Below the pieces are notes generated by a model that was not told the DNA's origin, did not search any database, and saw only the letters and a program-made list of their open reading frames with translations. Made by a program: the position numbers and the translations under genes. DNA of 64,000 bases from Nocardia yamanashiensis NBRC 100130 (GTDB lineage Bacteria > Actinomycetota > Actinomycetes > Mycobacteriales > Mycobacteriaceae): assembly GCF_001613325.1 (NCBI RefSeq), contig NZ_BDCD01000023.1:124001-188000 (forward strand), given 5' to 3'. Each line of letters begins with the position of its first letter. Position 1 is the stretch's first letter. Of the stretch, positions 37,234 to 44,916 are shown piece by piece.

Positions 37234-38460
37234 TCAGCTCACCAGGATCGGCACCGCCGCCACGTCGTTCTGGGTCAGCACGGGCAGATGCTGGATCTCG
37301 TGCTCCGGCACGGCCAGTCGCAGCGCCGGGAAGCGGGCGAAGAGCGCGGGCAGCCCGATCGCGGCTTCGAGGCGGGCCAGCGCCGCGCCCGGGCAGATGT
37401 GCGGACCGTAGCCGAAGGAGATATTGCGGTTGGCGGTCGGCCGGGTGACGTCGAATTCGTCGGCATCGTCGCCGTGGATGGCGGTGTCGCGGCCGACGGC
37501 GCGGTAGGAGATCACCACGCCCTCGCCCTTGGCGATGACGGTGTCACCGACCGTGATGTCCTCGGTGGCGAAGCGCATGAGCAGGTGGGTGACCGGGCCG
37601 TCCCAGCGCAGCGTCTCCTCGATGGCCTGCTTCCATTCGATATCCCCGGCCAGCACCTTGCTCAGCTGTTCGGGCCGGGTCACCAAGGCGCGCACCGCGT
37701 TCAGGATCAGGCTGACGGTGGTCTCGTGCCCGGCGGCGACCAGCGCCTTCAGGTTGCCGACCACCTCCTCCTCGGTGAGCGGTTCGCCGCCCTCGTCGGC
37801 CAGGATGAGCGCGCTGGTGAGATCGTCGCCGGGGTTCGCCGTCTTTTCGCGCACCATGTTCGTGAAGTACACGTCCATGTCGCCGATGATGCGCAGCCGC
37901 TCGTCCTGCGGGGTGAGCATGGAGAAGAACTTCTTGTACCAGTCCAGCAGCATGGGATGGTCGGCGCGCGGCACGCCCATCAGTTCGCTGATCACGCGCA
38001 TGGGCAGCGGGTAGGCGAAGACCTGCTTGAGGTCCACCACCGCACCGTCGCGGCCCGCGGCCTCGAGATCGTCGAGCAGTTCGGCCACCAGGCGTTCGAT
38101 ATCGGGGCGCAGGGCTTCCAGGCGGCGCGGGGTGAGCGCCTGGGTGGTCTTGATCCGCAGCCGGCGATGCTCGGCCCCGTCCACGGTGAACATGGAGCGC
38201 CCGGCATTGATCATGCCGATCAGCGGCCACTCCCAGGTCACCACGCCGGAGGTCCACAGCCCCCAGCTCTCGATGTCCTTGACCAGGCGGGTGTCGGTGA
38301 GCAGCTGGCGGGCGAGGGTGTGGTCGGTGACGGTCCAGGCGGGCACGCCGAGCAGTTCGATGCGGGTGAGGGCGCCGGCGGCGCGCAGGCGGGCGGTCTC
38401 GCCGGCCAGATCGGCCACCATCGGATCGATGGCGATGGCGTGCGGGCAAGGGGAACTCAC
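37234..38460 (-). CDS. Cytochrome P450, CYP154-like, conservon-linked
   Basis: The 408-residue P450 has the I-helix AAGHETT, K-helix ETLR (ExxR intact) and heme loop FGYGPHICPG with the thiolate Cys. The sequence is of the CYP154 type, which accompanies CYP157 in actinobacterial conservons. It hydroxylates a lipophilic substrate not yet known. GTG 38460 overlaps the stop of the upstream P450 by 4 bp (GTGA). It is the last gene of the six-gene cvn operon. No ferredoxin or reductase lies alongside. Confidence 0.93.
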   Translation of the reverse strand: MSSPCPHAIAIDPMVADLAGETARLRAAGALTRIELLGVPAWTVTDHTLARQLLTDTRLVKDIESWGLWTSGVVTWEWPLIGMINAGRSMFTVDGAEHRRLRIKTTQALTPRRLEALRPDIERLVAELLDDLEAAGRDGAVVDLKQVFAYPLPMRVISELMGVPRADHPMLLDWYKKFFSMLTPQDERLRIIGDMDVYFTNMVREKTANPGDDLTSALILADEGGEPLTEEEVVGNLKALVAAGHETTVSLILNAVRALVTRPEQLSKVLAGDIEWKQAIEETLRWDGPVTHLLMRFATEDITVGDTVIAKGEGVVISYRAVGRDTAIHGDDADEFDVTRPTANRNISFGYGPHICPGAALARLEAAIGLPALFARFPALRLAVPEHEIQHLPVLTQNDVAAVPILVS

Positions 38461-39722
38461 TGGAAACCTCCGACGGCGCGAACTGGGGTGAAAACAACTG
38501 GGAGGGAAGACATCCCGCGCAGGAAGGGCGACGGCCGCCGCACCAGGCTGCCGGCCGGGACGGCCAGATCGATATCGGGCAGCCGGTCCAGCAGCACCTC
38601 GATCCCGGTGCGGGCGATGGTTTCCGCGATCTGCTGCGCCGGGAACGGGCAGCGGTATTCGCCGTGGCTGAACGCGAAATGCGCGCTGTTGCCGGTGTGC
38701 ACGGCGCTGCCGGGCACCTGCTGGCGCACGTGCGGATCGGTGTTCGCGGCGGCCAGGCCCAGCAGCAGCAGGTCGCCGGCGCGAATCACCTTGTCGCCCA
38801 GGCGAGTGTCGCGGGCGGCCCAGCGACCGGCCAGGATCGAGGTGGGCGAATCCTCCCACAGCACTTCGATCATGGCCTCGCCGACGCTGCGCCGGCCGCC
38901 GCCCAGGGCGGCGGCGAAACGATCGTCGGTGAGCATCAGGCGGACCGAGTTGACCAGCCAGTCCGAGGTCGGCAGGTGACCGGCGGCGGTGATGGCCATC
39001 AGGTCGTTGACGTACTCCTCGTCGGTGAACGCCTCGGGATAGTCCAGCAGGCGCGAGACCAGATCGTCGCCGCGTTCGGCCTGTTTGGCGGCCAGCAGGC
39101 GCTGCATGTGCTCCATGAAGCGCAGGTGCGCGGATTGCGCGTCGGCGCCGCCGTCGGCCATCACCTTCATGGTGCGGGCCAGGCGCGGACCCTCGTCGTC
39201 GGGAAAACCCAGCAGCCAGGCCAATACGAGGACCGGCAGCGGCTCGGCGAAGTCGGCGACCAGGTTCGCCTGTCCCCGCCCGCAGAAGCCGTCGATCAGT
39301 TTGTCGGCGGAATCCTCGCAGACCCGGCGCAATTCGAACGGGTCGACCGCTTCCAGCGCGGGTTCGACCATGGCCAGGTGGCGGCGGTGCTCGGCACCGG
39401 CGGTGAAGTAGATGGACGGCATGGGCTGCCCGACCATGGGCAGCAGCGGCCAGTCCGGGGGAATGCTGTCCCACTGGTTCCACAGGCTCACATCGCGCGG
39501 GAAAAGCTCGGGAGACGTTGTCACCTGGTGCATTTCGCGATAGCCGAGCACCAGCCAGGCGGGTACGCCGCCGGGCAGTTCGACCGCCACCACGGAGCCG
39601 TGGTCGCGGCGCATCTCCTGGTAGAGGCTGTGCGGATCGGTGTGGAAGCGGGGGCCGGCCAGTGGGACGACGCCGGGCCCGGACTGGACCGGGCAGCCGC
39701 CGGCGGGTGCGGGCGTGGTCAT
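38457..39722 (-). CDS. cvnE: Cytochrome P450, CYP157-like, lacks ExxR
   Basis: The 421-residue protein keeps the P450 order: I-helix ITAAGHLPTS and heme loop FSHGEYRCPF with the Cys ligand. The K-helix reads EVLW where ExxR should stand, so the Arg of the otherwise near-universal ExxR pair is Trp. This exception is known for CYP157 proteins of Streptomyces conservons. The heme loop also lacks the Gly after Cys. ATG 39722 overlaps the cvnD stop by 4 bp. It belongs to the same operon. Confidence 0.9.
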   Translation of the reverse strand: MTTPAPAGGCPVQSGPGVVPLAGPRFHTDPHSLYQEMRRDHGSVVAVELPGGVPAWLVLGYREMHQVTTSPELFPRDVSLWNQWDSIPPDWPLLPMVGQPMPSIYFTAGAEHRRHLAMVEPALEAVDPFELRRVCEDSADKLIDGFCGRGQANLVADFAEPLPVLVLAWLLGFPDDEGPRLARTMKVMADGGADAQSAHLRFMEHMQRLLAAKQAERGDDLVSRLLDYPEAFTDEEYVNDLMAITAAGHLPTSDWLVNSVRLMLTDDRFAAALGGGRRSVGEAMIEVLWEDSPTSILAGRWAARDTRLGDKVIRAGDLLLLGLAAANTDPHVRQQVPGSAVHTGNSAHFAFSHGEYRCPFPAQQIAETIARTGIEVLLDRLPDIDLAVPAGSLVRRPSPFLRGMSSLPVVFTPVRAVGGFQ

Positions 39723-40321
39723 GCGGTGCGCTCCGGACGGGTGAGGTATTCGACGAGGGTGATCAGCACTTGTTTACAGGACTCGCGGTCGCGGGCATCG
39801 CAATCGACCAGGGGCACAAGGGGATCCAGGTCCAGGGCGTCGCGTACCGCCCGCTGGTCCGCGCCCGGCCCGAAGTTGTTGGTGGCCACGATGAACGGGG
39901 TGCCCTGGTGCTCGAGCCGGTCGATGGCGTACCAGGAGTCCTCGATGCGGCGCTGGTCCACCAGCACGATGGCGCCCAGCGCGCCCGCGAAGAGCCGGTC
40001 CCACAGGAACCAGAACCGTTCCTGGCCGGGCGCGCCGAACAGGTACAGCACGTGTTCGTCGTCGATGGTGATGCGGCCGAAGTCGAAGGCCACCGTGGTG
40101 GTGGTCTTGCCCGGCACGGCGCTGGGATCGTCGACGCCGTAACCGCTTTGGGTCATGGTGGCCTCGGTGTCGAGGGGCCGGATCTCGCTGACCGAGCGCA
40201 CCATGGTGGTCTTGCCGACCCCGAAGCCGCCGACGATGACGATCTTCAGTCCGTGCCGGGCGTCGGCGTGCAGCGGGGCGTCCGCGCGCGCCGGCCGGGG
40301 ATCAGAGATTGCGGAGTCCAA
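39719..40321 (-). CDS. cvnD: Conservon GTPase (CvnD)
   Basis: The 200-residue protein is a small Ras-like/MglA-like GTPase with P-loop GGFGVGKTT (about 30-38), a switch region TMTQSGYG, the DxxG equivalent FGAPGQERF (about 94) and TNN for base recognition. CvnD proteins cycle GTP with the help of the Roadblock protein CvnB, at the membrane with CvnA. The TTG at 40321 (MDSAISDP) starts 19 bp inside cvnC and fits homologues. No better start is seen. Confidence 0.92.
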   Translation of the reverse strand: MDSAISDPRPARADAPLHADARHGLKIVIVGGFGVGKTTMVRSVSEIRPLDTEATMTQSGYGVDDPSAVPGKTTTTVAFDFGRITIDDEHVLYLFGAPGQERFWFLWDRLFAGALGAIVLVDQRRIEDSWYAIDRLEHQGTPFIVATNNFGPGADQRAVRDALDLDPLVPLVDCDARDRESCKQVLITLVEYLTRPERTA

Positions 40322-40658
40322 CGAGCACCTTCTCGAGCGTGGTGGTGTCCGGCAGCGAATTCCATTGCGCGCCAGGGTTGTGCCGTGGATGGCGGACGGT
40401 GATGCGGCCCGCGTGCAGCAGATCCGACAGCAGGATGGTGGCGATGCCGACCGGCAGCCGCAGTTCGGCGGCGATCTCCACCACGGCGGTCGGGGCCCGG
40501 CACATGGTCAGGATGGCGACGTGCTCGGACTGCATGCCCGGGGTCGGTTCGCATTCGCTGACCACGAGGGTGACGAGATCGAAGGCATCGGAATCCGGGC
40601 GGCTGCGGCCGCCGGTGAGGGTGTACAGCCGATCCGGATTCTCGTCGGGGCGGGTCAC
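40302..40658 (-). CDS. cvnC: Conservon DUF742 protein (CvnC)
   Basis: The 118-residue protein is a DUF742 winged-helix-like member with RLYTLTGGRSRP near its start and ILTMCRAPTAVVEIAAELRL and GIATILLSDLL in the core. CvnC binds the other conservon proteins and may act on CvnD. GTG 40658 overlaps the cvnB stop by 4 bp (GTGA), and its end overlaps cvnD. Confidence 0.92.
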   Translation of the reverse strand: MTRPDENPDRLYTLTGGRSRPDSDAFDLVTLVVSECEPTPGMQSEHVAILTMCRAPTAVVEIAAELRLPVGIATILLSDLLHAGRITVRHPRHNPGAQWNSLPDTTTLEKVLVGLRNL

Positions 40659-41068
40659 GACACGCCCGCTCCCCGGACTCGGGCCGGCACGGCCAGGTGT
40701 TCGCCCAGCTGTTCCACCAGCTCACGCATATTGTGGCCGACCAGTCCGGCGTCGGCGTGCTCGGCGGCGACCACCGCGATGTGCGCGCCCACCCCCGCCT
40801 CCACGATGAACAGGATTCCCCCGTAGAACTCGGTCATGGACTGCCGCACCCCGCCGCGCCCGTCCCCGAATTCCACCGACGCCCCGTGCGAAAGACTCTG
40901 CATCCCCGCCGCGATGGCGGCCAGCTGATCGGCGCTGTCCGCCCCCAGCCCGTCGGTATGGCAGATCTTCAGCCCATCCCCCGACAGCAGCAGCGCGTGC
41001 CGCGTGTGCGGGGTACGGGTCAGCAGTTGCTCGAGCAACCACCCCAACTGTGTAGCGGATGCCGTCAT
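40655..41068 (-). CDS. cvnB: Conservon Roadblock/LC7 protein (CvnB)
   Basis: The 137-residue protein has the Roadblock/LC7 fold: LGWLLEQLLTRTPHTRHALLLSGDGL at the front (in parts) and GILFIVEAGVGAHIAVVAAE in the C-terminal strands. In conservons and in Myxococcus MglB this domain works as GTPase regulator. ATG 41068 overlaps the cvnA stop by 4 bp. The gene sits in the standard place between cvnA and cvnC. Confidence 0.93.
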   Translation of the reverse strand: MTASATQLGWLLEQLLTRTPHTRHALLLSGDGLKICHTDGLGADSADQLAAIAAGMQSLSHGASVEFGDGRGGVRQSMTEFYGGILFIVEAGVGAHIAVVAAEHADAGLVGHNMRELVEQLGEHLAVPARVRGAGVS

Positions 41069-42924
41069 AGCTCGCTCTCCATGTCCGGGGACGGGGAAGT
41101 CGGTGCGCCCCCGGAGTTCTCACGCACCGCTCGCTGAAAGGCCCCCAAAGCCGAAGGCGATCCCGCCGGTCGCACCGGCGCGTCCACCCCCGCTCCCCCC
41201 GACAATCCCTGCGGATGCGCCGCGGCGAGGGCCTGCCCGCGCTTCCGTTTCGGCAACCGCATCCCACCCGAGCCCGCCTGCACCTCGACCGCGGGCCCGA
41301 ACACACCGCCTCCGGCGGTCTCATCCAGCTGCCGAGAGACCGGATCATCCAGCACCACAGGCGTTTCCGGATCCGCCGCGATAACGGAGGCCAAGAGCGA
41401 GGAACTGGGCGCGGCGGCGAGCGCGGGGGTGGCGGGCGGGGCGTCCAGGGCCGCCGCGCTCACCGGGCGCAGGCGGGTGGAGGAGGTGGCGGCCAGAGCC
41501 GTTGCCAGGGTTGCCGTGTGGGCGGCCGGTTGCGCACCGGGGGTGCGGTCGAGGCGGGTGGTGAGTTCGCGGGGGACGACTACGACTACCGCGGTGCCGC
41601 CGATGGCGGAGGGGCGGTAGGAGACGGTGAGTTCGTGTTTGCGGGCCAGGTGGCCGACGACGGCGAGGCCGAGGCGGGTGCCGGAGAGGGAGGCGAGGTC
41701 GGCGCCGCTGCCGGTCTGGCCGCAGACGGTGAGTTCGGCTCGGCGCAGGGCGGATTCGCTCATCACCAGGCCGCTGTCCTCGATGGTGATGACCACGCCG
41801 GCGGGTACTTCGGCGGCGTAGACGTGCACCTCGGTGGTGGGCGGGGAGAAGTTGCAGGCATTGTCGAGGAGTTCGGCGAGGGCGTGCATGATGCCTTCGG
41901 CCGCGTGCCCGGCGATGGCGATCTCGGCGATGGCGCGCAAGCGGATGCGCTGATAGCCCGCGACGCGCCCCATGGCTCCGCGCAGAATCGATTCCATCGC
42001 AATGGGTTTGGCCCAGCGCCGCCCGGAGCGCGCCCCGCTGAGCACCGCGATGCTGTCGGCGAGGCGTCCGGCCTGGGCGGTGCGGTGGTCGAGTTCGAGC
42101 AGATCGGCCAGCACCTGCGGATCGCCGTGCCGGTGCTCCATTTCGCGCAGTTCGGCCAGCATGCTGGTGCTCATGGCCTGCATGCGCCCGGCCGCGCCCG
42201 CGAAGGCCGCCATCGCCGCGGCCCGCCGATGCTCGACTTCCTTTGCTTCCCTGGCCTTCTCGGCCAGCAGGCTTTCCAGCTCACTGATGCGTTGCCGCGC
42301 GCCGGCTTCCAGCCGTTCCACCCGCTGCCGGGTGGCCTGCTCGGTTTCCTCGGCCCGCACCCGCGCGGCCTGTTCGGCCTCTTCGATGCGCCGCAGCGCC
42401 TCGTTCTCGACCGCCTCGACGCGCAGCCGGGCCTCGGTCTGTACGGCCTCGATATGCTGCCGCGCTTCGTTCTCGATGGCCTCGACGTGCTGGCGCGCTT
42501 CGCTTTCCACGGCCTCGACGTGCTGCCGGGCCTCGCTGGCGCGGGCGTCGACGAGCAGTTGCGCTTCCATGTCCAGGTTGTCGAATCGCTGCTGCGCCTC
42601 GCTGATTCGCGCTTGCGCGTCGGCGAGCGCCCCGGTCATCAGCTCATCGGCGGCCGCCGCGGCGGCCCGCGCCCGCACCGCTTGCTCGCGGTAGTGGACG
42701 GCCGCGGTCACCGCGGCGCACCACAGCATGGCGGCCGGCAACGCCCCGATGGCGAGCGGCACCCGGAACTCCGCGGGCGCGGCGAACACCGCCGCGGCTA
42801 TCGCGAGTCCCGCGACCAGCGCCGAGATCAGCAAGACCGGATAGGGCAGGCGCGCACCCGAAACGGCTGGCCCCGCACCGCCCGGCGGATTCGATGTTTC
42901 CGACAAAGCCCCGCACTTCCGCAT
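41065..42924 (-). CDS. cvnA: Conservon histidine-kinase-like protein (CvnA)
   Basis: The protein of about 619 residues has two membrane helices near the N-terminus (about 27-75), a long coiled coil (about 95-240) with eight 11-residue repeats, and a HATPase_c domain with N-box ALAELLDNACNFSPP (about 345-360). It lacks an obvious phospho-acceptor His, as usual for CvnA. A low-complexity Ala/Pro/Ser-rich tail of about 140 residues follows. It probably senses a signal at the membrane and passes it to CvnB-D. The start is unclear: ATG 42924 is chosen, and ATG 43017 would add 31 residues that look non-homologous. Neither has a Shine-Dalgarno. Confidence 0.9.
   Translation of the reverse strand: MRKCGALSETSNPPGGAGPAVSGARLPYPVLLISALVAGLAIAAAVFAAPAEFRVPLAIGALPAAMLWCAAVTAAVHYREQAVRARAAAAAADELMTGALADAQARISEAQQRFDNLDMEAQLLVDARASEARQHVEAVESEARQHVEAIENEARQHIEAVQTEARLRVEAVENEALRRIEEAEQAARVRAEETEQATRQRVERLEAGARQRISELESLLAEKAREAKEVEHRRAAAMAAFAGAAGRMQAMSTSMLAELREMEHRHGDPQVLADLLELDHRTAQAGRLADSIAVLSGARSGRRWAKPIAMESILRGAMGRVAGYQRIRLRAIAEIAIAGHAAEGIMHALAELLDNACNFSPPTTEVHVYAAEVPAGVVITIEDSGLVMSESALRRAELTVCGQTGSGADLASLSGTRLGLAVVGHLARKHELTVSYRPSAIGGTAVVVVVPRELTTRLDRTPGAQPAAHTATLATALAATSSTRLRPVSAAALDAPPATPALAAAPSSSLLASVIAADPETPVVLDDPVSRQLDETAGGGVFGPAVEVQAGSGGMRLPKRKRGQALAAAHPQGLSGGAGVDAPVRPAGSPSALGAFQRAVRENSGGAPTSPSPDMESEL
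42274..42537 (-). repeat. 33-bp tandem repeats encoding eight hendecads in CvnA
   Basis: Eight successive 11-residue units of the type SEARQHVEAVE, SEARQHVEAIE, NEARQHIEAVQ, TEARLRVEAVE and so on fill 264 bp. Units 1-4 are closest to each other, and later ones diverge. Hendecads form a straight or right-handed coiled coil. Confidence 0.85.
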
Positions 42925-43143
42925 CCACGTCCGCCGGGGCAACCCCCGGGCATCCGATTCCGGGCCCACGCCAAATACGCGGACCGGCAACCGGTTTCGA
43001 ATCTCGGGCAGAAGCATAGGCGTCTGAGAAGGTGCGCGCTACCCGAGCGCGAACGTGCTGCCAAGGCCCGGTTCCGGCCTTCGGGACGATGCGTCCCGGC
43101 CATCGGACGGACGGGTGCGCGCCACCGAATGGAAACCCGCGGC

Positions 43144-43833
43144 TCACCTTTCGGTGCGTGCCGCCGCGGCCGGGTCCAGGGTGCGCACTCGGTAGGTGCC
43201 GATGAGCGATCCGAAGGCGAACGCGAAGATCGGCACGCTGACCCACGGGGCCCAGACCTCCACCTGCGCGCCGTCAGGCCGCAGCAGCGTCACCACGCGA
43301 ACGATGCTGAGCCCCAGGCTGAGTGCGCCGCCGAGCATGAAAAGCCCGAGCGGCAAACGCAATCGAGCGGGAATGGCGGAGATGCTCAGGACGGCCGCCA
43401 CCAGGATGGCGATGCTGGTCACCACGCCCGCCCCGGCCAGGATCCACTTGTGCGCGTCGATCATCGCCGCGTACGGCTTGGACGGCTCGTAGGTGAGCAG
43501 CAGCGCCGCCTCGACCAGGATCAGGAACACGTAGAACGTCTTCTTCGCCGCCGCGCTGCCGAACGCGTCGGTGATGGCCACCCCGATCAGCGCACCGGCC
43601 GCCACCAGCGACAGGTTGGAGATCAGATCGGGCAGGCTCTCGAGCGTGCTGGCCGAGGTGGTGACATCGGTGGCGGCGGCGTTCAGCACGGGCGCGCGCA
43701 GCAGCGCGAACAACCCCAGCAGCCCCAATCCGATGGTGAGCGGCCGCGATTCGACGGCCCGCCAGCGCGGCAACCGGCACCCGGCCGCCGCCAGCGCGGC
43801 GCACGCGGCCAGCAGGGTGACGACGTCGTTCAT
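43144..43833 (-). CDS. Multi-span membrane protein paired with XRE regulator
   Basis: The 229-residue protein has seven or so membrane helices and no recognised enzymatic motif. It resembles the N-terminal membrane part of proteins annotated MAB_1171c-like transporters in actinobacteria. ATG 43833 overlaps the stop of the XRE gene by 4 bp (ATGA), so the two are translationally coupled. The paired design suggests a membrane partner of the cytoplasmic regulator. Confidence 0.8.
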   Translation of the reverse strand: MNDVVTLLAACAALAAAGCRLPRWRAVESRPLTIGLGLLGLFALLRAPVLNAAATDVTTSASTLESLPDLISNLSLVAAGALIGVAITDAFGSAAAKKTFYVFLILVEAALLLTYEPSKPYAAMIDAHKWILAGAGVVTSIAILVAAVLSISAIPARLRLPLGLFMLGGALSLGLSIVRVVTLLRPDGAQVEVWAPWVSVPIFAFAFGSLIGTYRVRTLDPAAAARTER

Positions 43834-44216
43834 CGGAACAGCCTGGCGCCGGCCTCACCGCGCGAGGGTTTGCGCCGCGGTTCGTCTTCTTCCTTGTCCC
43901 GGCGCAGCAGTTCGGTGAGCAGTTGCCGGGTGCTGGCTTGGCGGATGGCGCTGCCGGAGCCCGCGCGCTGCGCCTCGGCGTCGGTGATGATGCCCGCCAC
44001 GACCTGCACTTCGACCGGATTGGCGTTGTAGGCGCGGGCGATGTCGATCAGCGTTTCCACCGGCGGCGTCTCGAGCGCGAGATGCCGGGCCAGGGTGGCC
44101 TGCGGAATGCCGGTGACGGCGGCGATGGCCCGGGTGCTCTCACCCCCGGTCAGCTCGTCGATCCACTGTTTCAGCTGATCATGCACGGTCTGATTGTCGC
44201 ACGCGGTGCGTCTCAT
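43830..44216 (-). CDS. XRE-like helix-turn-helix regulator
   Basis: The 128-residue protein has a helix-turn-helix in TRAIAAVTGIPQATLARHL and a following LIDIARAYNANPVEVQVV block, as in XRE regulators of membrane-linked pairs. The tail (RRDKEEDEPRRKPSRGE) is charged and may contact the membrane partner. ATG 44216 is chosen; GTG 44186 (MHDQLKQW) is an equally good alternative and would give 118 residues. Neither start has a ribosome binding site. Confidence 0.8.
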   Translation of the reverse strand: MRRTACDNQTVHDQLKQWIDELTGGESTRAIAAVTGIPQATLARHLALETPPVETLIDIARAYNANPVEVQVVAGIITDAEAQRAGSGSAIRQASTRQLLTELLRRDKEEDEPRRKPSRGEAGARLFR

Positions 44217-44271
44217 TCTCGGGGCGCGGGCAGCGCATGTCCGATACGCACCGCGTGGCATCGCGGCCGGT

Positions 44272-44490
44272 TCAGCGGGTGCTGCCGGTGCGGACCCCGT
44301 CTCGAATCTGATACACCCGCGAGGTGGTGATATCGCCGGCTGCCTTGGCGATGAGGAATACGCGCTCCCCCGCCTGGGTGGCCTGCTTGATCTTGCTACG
44401 CCAGATGCCGTCGGCGGCCAGGGCCGCTTCCTTGGCGGCTTCGCGGGCGCGGGTGGCTTCGCGGATGTCGGCGAGGTACTGCGTGGGCAT
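44272..44490 (-). CDS. Small DNA-binding-like protein, 72 aa
   Basis: The product (MPTQYLADIREATRAREAAK...) is rich in Ala and Arg and ends AKAAGDITTSRVYQIRDG, a helix-turn-helix-like segment similar to small actinobacterial proteins located near XRE genes. There is no signal or membrane helix. AAGGAG lies 8 nt before ATG 44490. It is 55 bp upstream of the XRE gene in the same direction and may be cotranscribed. Confidence 0.7.
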   Translation of the reverse strand: MPTQYLADIREATRAREAAKEAALAADGIWRSKIKQATQAGERVFLIAKAAGDITTSRVYQIRDGVRTGSTR

Positions 44491-44696
44491 GGCGGCTCTC
44501 CTTGTGATCGCGGGTGGCGCCGATGGTGCGGGGGCCGGTTCGCGGGTCACGCGTCCGGATCCCGCCGCAGAGACTAACGACGGCATGAATCGGAGTCAAG
44601 ATCGCTTGCCCCGAAAATGGATCAAACGAATCTGCCCACCTGATAGGAAAACCCAGCTCAACTGGCCTAGTAACCGGCTTTGTCAAACCCGTCACA

Positions 44697-44710
44697 CTGG
44701 TACGTACCAG
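44697..44710. promoter_or_regulatory. 14-bp perfect palindrome
   Basis: CTGGTACGTACCAG is identical on both strands, in the AT-richer part of the divergent spacer. TetR-type operators often look like this. Its target gene is unclear. Confidence 0.4.
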
Positions 44711-44844
44711 CGCGCGAGCCCGAATCGCACCGTATCAGAAATGGTCAGCCCCGACCTCACCGCGTCGCTCCTGCCGTTCCAGCCCCGCCTCCGCCGCCCG
44801 GCACTGTTCCCGGTTTCACTCCCCGCGTAATCCGCCCGCCCGGC

Positions 44845-44875
44845 TTGACCTCAACACAACTCGAGGTTCGAGGCT
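44845..44875 (+). promoter_or_regulatory. SoxR/MerR-type operator and promoter
   Basis: TTGACC (44845-44850) and GAGGCT (44870-44875) are 19 bp apart, the long spacer of MerR-family promoters. The dyad ACCTCAACACAACTCGAGGT (44848-44867) differs from the SoxR box CCTCAAGTTAACTTGAGG mainly in the centre. No soxR gene is in the window. In Streptomyces the SoxR regulon includes a quinone-oxidoreductase-type gene. Confidence 0.55.
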
Positions 44876-44916
44876 GGAGGCAGTCAGGTGAGCGAAATCG
44901 AAAGGCAGGCAGCGAC

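Larger units (their letters stand above)
44491..44916. other. Non-coding interval with two candidate operators
   Basis: These 426 bp separate divergent genes. The part 44580-44700 is less GC-rich than its surroundings. It holds a perfect palindrome (44697-44710) and, near the rightward gene, a SoxR-like operator (44845-44875). No gene is convincing here: GC-rich frames in 44710-44850 lack starts and known motifs. Confidence 0.6.
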
